Below, in pieces: positions 55,704-64,000 of a stretch of DNA of 64,000 nt. The stretch lies in contig NC_063436.1 in NCBI RefSeq assembly GCF_020379485.1, forward strand, positions 25,108,423-25,172,422, in the 5' to 3' direction. A model generated the notes under the pieces. That model was not told the origin of the DNA, made no database searches, and saw nothing but the letters and a program-made list of their open reading frames with translations. Source of the DNA: Brassica napus. Its lineage: Eukaryota; Streptophyta; Magnoliopsida; Brassicales; Brassicaceae. Position numbers and translations under genes: made by a program. Each line of letters begins with the position of its first letter. Position 1 is the stretch's first letter.

Positions 55704-57205
55704 TATCCTAATTTCAAAGTCAGAATCCCAAATCTACAACAGTACTTTATAGATCTGAAAACTTTCCCAAAATAGCAGTTTTTGTAATTTTTTTTGAAAA
55801 ATGTAACCTATTGATGAAAAATTCTGAAAGAATACTCATCTATCAAAATAAATTGTTTTTTTTTTGTCACAGATATCAAAATAAATTGTTGTTATTCTTA
55901 TTTATAAGTCACAATCCAAATCTACAACAGTTCTCCATAAAAATGAAAACTTTCCGAAAATAGCAGCTTTTGTAAAATTTATTTTAAAAATGCAATCTAA
56001 GAAAAAGTCTAAAAGAATACTTATATATCAACAAAAATTATTGTTATCCTAATTTATAAATGACAATCCCTAATCTACAATAGCTCTCTATTTAAATGAA
56101 AACTTTCCAAAAATATGAGGTTTATTAAATATTATTTAAAAAATGCCACCTATTGATGAAAAATTCTGAAAGAATACTCAGCTATATAAAAAAATTCTTG
56201 TTATCCTTCTTTCTACAATAGTTCTGTATAGGAATTAAAAAAAACTTTCGAAAAATAGCAGCTTTTTTAAAAATTATTGAAAAAATACAACCTATTGATG
56301 AAAAATTCTGAAAAAAATACTCATCTATCAACGAAAATTCTTGTTATCCTAATTTCAAAGTCACAATCTTAAATCTACAACAGTACTCTATAGAAATGAA
56401 AACTTCCCAAAATAGCTGTTTTTGTGAAAATTATTGAAAAATGTAACCTATGGATGAAAAATTCTGAAAGAATACTCATCTATCAAAATAAATTGTTGTT
56501 ATTCTTATTTTTAAGTCACAATCCCAAATCTACAACATTTCTCTATAAGAATGAAAACTTTTCAAAAATAGCAGCTTTTGTAAAAATTATTTTAAAAATG
56601 CAATCTAAGAAAAATTCTAAAAGAATACTTATATATTAAAAAAAATTCTTGTTATCCTAATTTATAAATGACAATCCCAAATCTACAATAGCTCTCTATT
56701 TAAATGAAAACTTTCCAAAAATATGAGGTTTATTAAATATTATTTAAAAAATACAACTTATTGACGAACAATTCTGAAAGAATACTCATCTATAAAAAAA
56801 ATTATTGTTATCCTTATTTCTACAATATTTTTCTATAGAAAAAAAAAACTTTCCAAAAAAAGCAACTTTCGTAAAAATTATTGAAAAGATACAACCTATT
56901 GATGAAAACTTCTGAAAAATATTCATCTATCAACGAAAATTCTTGTTATCCTAATTTCAAAGTCACAACCCAAAATCTACAATATTACTCTATACAAATA
57001 AAAATTTCCAAAAATACCAGTTTTTGTAAAAATTATTGAAAAATGTAACCTATTGATGAAAATTCTAAAAGATTACTCATCTATCAAAACAAATTATTGT
57101 CATCCTTATTTAAAAGTTACAATCTCAAATCTTCAACAGTTCTCTATAAAAATGAAAACTTTTCAAAAATAGCAGCTTTTGTAAAAATAATTTTAAAAAT
57201 GCGAA

Positions 57206-57545
57206 CATTGAATATGAAAGCCACGTTACAAAAAAAAAAATGTCTAAAGGAATTGATTTAGTAACATACAAGATAAAGCTCTTATGCACATTTAAGTCAT
57301 GCCACAAACTAGTTTTTGTTCTATATTATCCGCTTGTAGCTTGGAATTTAGATAATCATGAAGGTTGGGATAAAAAATGATGATCAAGAAAATATGACCA
57401 ATTATTATTAATGCTTAAATTCAAAAACAAAACAACGAAGAGAAACCCCTGTAGTTAGGGATCAATCATTCCTGAAACTTGGTAAGAACCAACGAGCTCT
57501 AGAGAATGAAACTCAGGAACCCCTGTAGCATCTGAGGATCTAGAT
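57206..57545. repeat. Second copy of the array-edge segment
   Basis: It repeats 48790-49130 (GAATATGAAAGCCAC, GGAATTGATTTAGTAAC, GCCACAAAC.AGTTTTTGTT, AAGGTTGGGATAAAA and the antisense F-box 3' end). A full monomer of the plain type follows, as after 49130. Confidence 0.9.
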
Positions 57546-60180
57546 TCCTAATTTCTAAGTCACAATTTCAAATCTACAATAGTTCTCTATAGAAATAAAA
57601 AAATTCTAAAAATAACAGCTTTCGTAAAAATTATTGAGAAAATGCAACCTATTAATGAAAAATTCTGAAAAAATATCCATCTATCTATAAAAATTTTTGT
57701 TATCCTAATTTCAAAGTCACAACCCAAAATCTACAATAGTACTCTATAAAAATGAAAACTTTCCAAAAATAGCAGTTCTTAATTTCAAAGTCACAATCCA
57801 AAATCTACAATAGTACTCTATAAAAATGAAAACTTTCCAAAAATAACAGTTAATATTACCAATTAATATTAATGCTTAAATTCAAAAACAAAACAACGAA
57901 GAGAAACCCCTGTAGTTAGGGATCAATCATTCCTGAAACTTGGTAAGAACCAACGAGCTCTAGAGAATGAAACACAGGAACCCTTGTAGCATCTGAGGAT
58001 CTAGATAATTTTGAAGTCACAATCTCAAATCTACAATAGTTCTCTATAGAAATAAAAAATTTCCAAAAATAACAGCTTTCGTAAAAATTATTGAGTAAAT
58101 GCAACCTATTAGTGAAAAATTATGAAACAAATATTCATCTATCAACAAAAATTCTTGTTATCTTAATTTCAAAGTCACAACCCAAAACCTACAATAGTAC
58201 TCTATACAAATGAACATTTTCCAAAAATAACAATTTTTGCAAACAAATATTGAAAAATGTAACTAATTGATGGAAAATTATGAAAGAATATTCATCTATC
58301 AAAAAAAATTCTTGTTATCCTTATTTCTAAGTCACAATCCCAAATCTACAACAGTTATCTATAAAAATGAAAATTTTCCAAAAAAAAAAGAACTTTTGTA
58401 AAAATTATTTTAAAAATGCAATCTGTGGAAGAAAAAAAAATCTGAAAGAATACTTAAATATCAACAAAAATTCTTGTTATCCTAATTTTTAAGTGAGAAT
58501 TCCAAATCTACAATAGTTCTCATTTTAATTGAAAACTTTTCAAAAATATGAGGTTTATTAAAAATTATTTTAAAAATACAACCTATTGATGAAGTTTTTT
58601 GAAAGAATACTCATCTATCAACGAAAATTCTTGTTATCTTAATTTCAAAGTCACAACCCCAAATCTACAACAGTACTCTATAAAAATGAAAATTTCCAAA
58701 AAGAGCAGTTTTTATAAAAATTATTGAAAAGTGTAACCTTTTGATAAAAAATTCAGAAAAAAAAACTCATTTAGCTAAACAAATTCTTGTTATCCTTATT
58801 TCTGAGTCACAATCCCAAATCTACAACAGTTCTCTATAAAAATGAAAAATTTCCAAAATAGCAGCTTTTGTAAAAATTATTTTAAAAATGCAATCTAAGA
58901 AAAAATCTGAAAGAATACTTATATATCAACAAAAAATCTTGTTATCATAATTTCTAAATGACAATCCCAAATTTACAATAGGTCTCTATTGAAATGAAAA
59001 CTTTCCAAAAGTATGAGGTTTATTAAAAATTATTTAAAAAATGCAACCTATTGATTAAAATTTCTGAAAGAACACTCATCTATAAAATAAAAAATCTTGT
59101 TATCCTTATTTCTACAATAGTTCTCTATAGAAATAAAAAACTTTCCAAAAAGAGAAGCTTTCTTAAAAATTATTGAAAAAATACAACTTTTTGATGAAAA
59201 ATTCTGAAAAAATATTCATCTATCAACGAAAATTCTTGTTATCCTAATGTCAAAGTCACAATCCCAAATCAACAACATTACTCTATAGAAATGAAAACTT
59301 TCCAAACAGAGCAGTTTTGTAAAAATTATTGAAAAATGTAACATATTGATGAAAAATTCTGAAAGAATACTCATCTACCAAAACAAATTTTTGTTATTCT
59401 TATTTCTAAGTCACAATCCCAAATCTAGAACAGTTTTCTATAAAAATGAAAACTTTCCAAAATAGCAGCTTTTGTAAAAGTTATTTTAAAAATGCAATCT
59501 AAAAAAACAAAATCTGAAAGAATACTTATATATCAACAAAAAATCTTGTTATCCTAATTTCTAAATGACAATCCCAAATCTACAATAGATCTCTATTGAA
59601 ATGAAAACTTTCCAAAAGTATGAGGTTTATTAAAAATTATTTTAAAAATGCCACATATTAATGAAAAATTCTGAAAGAATACTCATCTAAAAAAAAAATT
59701 CTTGTTATCCTTATTTCTACAATAGTTCTTTATAGAAATAAAAAACTTTCCAAAAATAGCAGTTTTTTAAAAAATTATTGAAAAAATACAACATATTGAT
59801 GAAAAATTCTGAAAAATACTCATCTATCAACGAAAATTCTTGTGATCCTAATTTCAAAGTCACAATCCCAAATCTATAACAGTACTCTATAGAAATGAAA
59901 ATTTTCAAAAAATAGCAGTTTTGTTAAAAATTATTGAAAATGTAACCTATTGATGAAATTTTCTAAGAGAATGCTCATCTATCACCAAAAATTCTATTTA
60001 TCCTAATTTATAAGTCACAATCCCAAATCTACAATAGTTCTCTATTTAAATAAAAACTTTCAAAAAATGGCAGCTTTCGTAAAAGTTATTGAAAAAATAC
60101 AACCTATTGATGAAAAATTCTGCAAAATACTCATCTATCAACAAAAATTCTTGTTATCCTAATTCCAAAGTCACAACCCC
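57546..60180. repeat. Satellite array 2, ~157-bp monomer
   Basis: It has the same monomers as array 1. A third, shorter copy of the antisense F-box 3' end lies at about 57865-58005. Type-B monomers recur at about 58635, 59246 and 59855, about 610 bp apart (four monomers, one shortened). The array ends abruptly at AACCCCAAATATATT. Confidence 0.92.
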
Positions 60181-60185
60181 AAATA

Positions 60186-60414
60186 TATTATGATTAGTTG
60201 TTTTAAATCCTATGTGTTTTAAATCATATTATTGAATATTTTCAATCGCATATAACCTAAACTTTAAAAATCACGTGTCTTAAATTTATATAGTTTTTCA
60301 TATTATGATTAGTTGTTTTAAATCCTATGTGTTTTAAATCATATTATTGAATATTTTCAATAGCATATAACCTATACTTTAAAAATCATGTGTCTTAAAT
60401 TTATATAGTTCTTA
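60186..60414. repeat. 115-bp tandem duplication at the array edge
   Basis: TATTATGATTAGTTGTTTTA starts at 60186 and 60301; the two units differ at only a few bases. Confidence 0.92.
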
Positions 60415-61085
60415 TTGTTAAAATATCTTGCATTTTAAAGTTAATTATTATATTTGTAAGATATTTTATGTAACTTTCAAAAATATATTATATTTTAAGT
60501 TAAATTATATATAATTCTTTGAATTTTATAATTTTACCGTATTTAAATTGATTTTTATTCTATTACAAAATAAACCGTTTTGGAAATTCTGACATATTTA
60601 AAAATAGCAAATTAAAGATCTGATGTGTTAAAACACGACTGGAGGTTTTAAATCCTATGTGGACGCCCTCAATGGTTTAGATTAACTTTTATATAGTGTA
60701 GATTATATTACTAACTAGGAAATTAATTAATATGTTATTTATAAAAATATTGAAAACTTTGAGTAAGATTTTGTTAGATTATATCTCTAACAGATTTTGT
60801 TATAATTAAAAATAAATAAATTTAAATTTATAGTTGGTTTATTATTATTAATGGGAGGTAAATAATCAAATATGTTATATTAGCATAGATGAGTGAATGT
60901 AGATTGAATCATAATAGTCTTTGGTTTAGGGTATGGTAACATATGTTGTAGTATTTTTAGGGTTAGATTTTAAAATCTCATCTTAAAAAAAAACAATTTG
61001 ACCTATATGTGATTAGTGACTATCTAATAACTTGATTTAAATACTTTCTAAATATCTTAAAAGTTTAAGAATGTGTTTTTTTGCT
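60415..61085. other. A+T-rich intergenic sequence
   Basis: No supported feature. Confidence 0.4.
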
Positions 61086-64000
61086 TAGTTATTTGATTAC
61101 AGGGTCTGGAAGACTCACATAGACTTCTTAAGAAGTCTTCTGGCATATTCCACCTAAATTTTAGTAGAATTTAGGTTTCCTGCCTAAATTTAGAAAAATT
61201 TAGGTTTTCTGTCTAAATCGAAGTCTTCCAGAAGTCTTCCCGAATTCTTCTAGGGAAAGTCTTCTCATGTCTTAGATCTTAAAAATAATTAATAAATTTA
61301 ATAAAAAAATATTTTGAAAGAGAAAAATAGAAATCATGATTAATAAACATTTAATAACGATGGAAATTTAATTTTACTAAATTTAAATTACTTTTAACAT
61401 AGATAAGTGAATGTAGGATCTAGAAAACTTCCAAGAAGTCATCTCTTAGAAGACTTCCCAAGAAGTCATCTCTTAGAAGACTTTCCAATAAGTCTTCTCT
61501 TAGAAGACTTCCTAAGAAGTCTTCTATATCAAAAATATTTAACCTAATTGAAATTTTTGTTTCCATATATAAAAAAAATTTACACATTCTCTTTCTTCCT
61601 CTCAAATGGCTGCAACAAAAATATAATATTTCTCACTCTAAAACTCTTCAACCTCTCTCTAATCTTTTTGAACATCAAAACACCAAATTTAAATCCATTT
61701 CTCATTTTTTTCTTATGTCTTCTCACAAATTTATCTTCTTTTTGCAGGTTTTTCATTACATGGTTCTCATGTTTCACTCATTCAAAGGTAAATCTATAAA
61801 TGTTAGATATGTATTATTGTGTGATTTATATATTATATTCTTAAAAGCTATAGATTCAACATATTGTGACAGTTTTGTTTATTATTTAAGCATTAAAATT
61901 ATTGAAGTTTTTATCTGTTTTGAAGCCATTTGAATGTTTTTGAAATTGTAGGTTTTCAGATCTCAGACTGACGTTGAAAGATTTCTCAGAAGTCTCTCGG
62001 AAGACTTCTAGACAAGTCTTCTAATGTATTTTATCCTAGAAGACTTCCCACGAAGTCTTCAGGAAGTCTTCTGCCCAAAGTGGTACAAATTTTGGATATG
62101 TATTTTTTGTGTTTTATATATTGGATTTTAAAAAGTTATAAATTCAACCTAATGTGACAGTTTTTTGTTTATTATTAAGCATAAATTTTTTTTTTGAAGT
62201 TTTCTCTGATTTGAAGCTATTTGAATGCTTTTGAATATGTAAAACTTTCAGATCTAAATCAGACTTTGGAGAACTTCTTAAAAGACTCTTGGAAGACTCT
62301 CGGACGACTTCTTGGGAAGTCTTCAATTGCATTTTATGCTAGAAGACGTCCCACAAAGTCTTCAGGAAGTCTTCCAAAGTTTCCTGCTCAAAGTTATACA
62401 AATTTTGGATATGTATTGTGTGTTTTATATATTAGATTCTAAAAAATTACAGATTCAACCTAATTTGATTGTTTTATTTATTATTTAAGTGAAAAAAAAA
62501 TATTTTTGAAGATTTCTCTGTTTGAAGCCATTTGAATGCTTTTGAATATGCAGATTTTTCAGATATGAGTTAGACTTTGGAAGATTTCTCAGAAGACTCT
62601 TGGAAGACTCTCAAAAACTCTCGGAAGACTCTTGGCAGACTTCTTGAGAAGTCTTTTAATGTATTTTATGCTAGAAAACTTCCCACGAAGTTTTCGGGAA
62701 GTCTTCTGCCCAAAGTGGTACAGAGGAATGATTTCAAGTGGAGACCAAGCTTATCTATGTTGAGAAATAATATCTAGTTTCATGTGCAATAGTTTTGTCT
62801 ATGGTCTGTTTTATGATTTGTATGTGCACTATTCAGTTGTGAATTCTCTTGTAAACTTAAGGAAATGTTAATCAAAAGAATTTTTTTAACCATTCTACCC
62901 ACTCATAACAAAACACAACAACACAAAAACTTAGTCAAATTTACTAAACCTAAGAGAGAAGACTTCACAAAAAAAAACTAAGTCAAATCGACAAAAGAAG
63001 AAACTTGAATTTTTAGTGAAAGTTGGAATTTTTTAAGTTTCATGTAAGTTAAAAATTATATCTTATAATCTAAAAAGACACATTAAACCACATGACTTGA
63101 TATTCATGAAGTTACTTAACACTTTTGAAGTTAACACTTATGAGGAAGACTTACAGAAAACTTATCCGTTTAGCTAGAAACATTATTAAACATAAATGTT
63201 TGTAACTTCATAATTATCACCAATAAAGTTATGAATTCGACTCAGTAGTCCAAAAATTGACTAATAAACATGAATTAGCAAGAAAATATTAAAATTTCAT
63301 TTTAATTTTGGATGTATGTGAAGCTTAATTAATTTTTACGTAGAAGTCTTCTATTAAGGTCATTTTTGTGATTGCAAATTTACGAAAGAAGACTTCTGAA
63401 GAAGTCTACTCTACATAAGACATCTTCGGAAGTCTTCCTTTGTAAATATTGGCTTACATTTGAAATTGAAATTTTTTTCGAAATTCTCAGAGAAGACTTC
63501 TTGTACTTTTGAAGTACTTCTTGTACTTTTGAATTTTTTTCAAAATTCTCAAAATTGAAATTGAAATAAAAGTCTTCTCGAATAAACATGTTACTTTTGA
63601 ATTTGACCGAAATTGGTCAAAATTTTGACTTTTTGTAAAAGACTTCTAGGGAAGTCTACCTGGAGAATACTTCAAAAGAAGTCTTCCGGAAGTCTTCTCA
63701 ATTTTGCAAGAAGTCTGCTGGGTTACTTTTGCAATTGACTATATTTTGACTTTTCGAGATTAGACTTCTTTAGAAGTCTTCTCGAGTTTAATTATGGGTT
63801 TTGGTCAAATCTTCGACTGCGAGAGAAGACTTCTCATTGATATTAAATGTTTTATTATTATTTTTCAATTGCAAAAGTTATCCACACAGACATCTTCCGT
63901 CATTGAGAAGACTTAGGGAAGACTTTCAAAAGACTTCTGTAGAAGTTTTCTCCAGGAAGACTTTTCTCCAGGAAGACTTCTTTAGAACTCTTTTACAAAA
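61086..64000. repeat. GAAGTCTTC/GAAGACTTC-rich region
   Basis: Dozens of nine-base motifs AAGTCTTC and its complement GAAGACTT stand close together in both orientations (for example 61120-61270, 61425-61530, 61985-62075, 62255-62375, 62575-62705, 63345-63435, 63650-63780, 63900-64000). Adjacent copies make inverted pairs such as AGAAGACTTCCTAAGAAGTC. The region runs past the window end. Confidence 0.88.
61797..62777 (+). pseudogene. Three ~300-bp units coding related peptides (possible repeated exons)
   Basis: Units start near 61797, 62089 and 62400. Each has ATATGTATT, then TTCAACCTAAT.TGA-like text, TTTGAAGCCATTTGAATG, a possible acceptor (TTTTCAG), and a coding-like part: SLGRLLDKSSNVFYPRRLPT, TLGRLLGKSSIAFYARRRPT and TLGRLLEKSFNVFYARKLPT, each followed by KSSGSLLPK or similar. 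The third unit ends KVVQRNDFKWRPSLSMLRNN stop at 62777. Upstream, 61575-61790 has a TATA-like stretch, an ATGGCTGCAACAAAA start and a possible small exon ending CAAAGGTAAAT. The peptides are spelled by the GAAGTCTTC motif itself, so they may be a by-product of the repeat. I do not recognise a family. Confidence 0.4.

Larger units (their letters stand above)
49131..57199. repeat. Satellite array 1, ~157-bp monomer
   Basis: Consensus landmarks per monomer: TTCTTGTTATCCTAATTTCT, AAGTCACAATCCCAAATCTA, CAATAGTTCTCTATA, GAAAACTTTCCAAAAATAGC, AAAAATTAT, ATGCAACCTATTGATGAAAA, AATACTCATCTATCAA. Spacing of TTCTTGTTATCC is 156, 158, 157 and 157 bp over the first units. At least four monomer types alternate (TTTCAAAGTCACAACCCC type; CTACAACAGTTCTCTATAAA type; AAGTGACAATCCC type with ATGAGGTTT; plain type). 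Some monomers have lost about 38 bp. I do not recognise it as the known ~176-bp Brassica centromere repeat. Confidence 0.93.

Noticed and set aside
49131..60180. Small open frames with repeated KFPKIAVFVKII-like peptides
   Set aside because: They are chance frames of the satellite monomer, recurring with its period and broken by its indels.
1..64000. tRNA, rRNA or snRNA genes
   Set aside because: None seen on either strand; the only tRNA-like promoter boxes belong to the SINE.

Overview
The window is repeat-dense plant nuclear DNA, most likely Brassica or a close relative. The reasons are an F-box/DUF295 gene family with many broken copies, an LTR-type relic carrying a palindrome common in Brassica genomes, dense Helitrons, MULEs and MITEs, a SINE and LINE relics, and about 11 kb of tandem satellite. 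There is no operon structure. Only two loci look like intact cellular genes: an F-box/DUF295 gene (3734-4843) and a five-exon aspartic protease (42495-44354). An intact SANT/Myb-like reading frame (14313-15341) belongs to a PIF/Harbinger transposon.

Layout. 1-1695: 3' end of a LINE. 1818-6086: a 168-bp tandem duplication split by a MULE, the F-box gene, and a second MULE of the same family with a perfect 9-bp target duplication. 7000-9152: truncated LTR-type relic with 18-bp palindromes every ~36 bp. 9640-16620: PIF/Harbinger territory on the minus strand: a broken SANT-like ORF, a transposase frameshifted by a 37-bp duplication, and an intact SANT-like ORF. 16860-17071: SINE. 17725-20977: long-TIR MULE-like element holding a Helitron, which itself holds a Harbinger MITE. 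21476-24612: F-box/DUF295 pseudogenes and an inverted duplication. 25261-27512: Helitron 3' ends with gene scraps. 27659-34870: two Helitrons abutting exactly end to end; the first carries a multi-exon RPA1-like gene, the second an exon of a TIP1/PAT24-like ankyrin protein. 35243-38500: Helitron remnant, RPA-like scrap, hAT MITE, retroposon-like block. 39264-41379: Helitron with a nested LINE. 41455-44453: aspartic protease with a repeated upstream region. 45310-46983: two more F-box/DUF295 fragments. 47261-48108: LINE-type insertion with a 17-bp target duplication. 48760-60180: ~157-bp satellite with higher-order structure and embedded F-box 3' ends. 60186-64000: 115-bp duplication, then a region full of GAAGTCTTC/GAAGACTTC motifs with three ~300-bp units that encode related peptides.

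The nesting can be read as a relative history. Several insertions have an 'empty site' inside this same window: MULE 2 against the F-box copy at 24.6 kb, the Helitron against the other arm of the long-TIR element, and the Harbinger MITE against the Helitron remnant at 35.4 kb. All identifications come from reading the sequence; no database search was possible.
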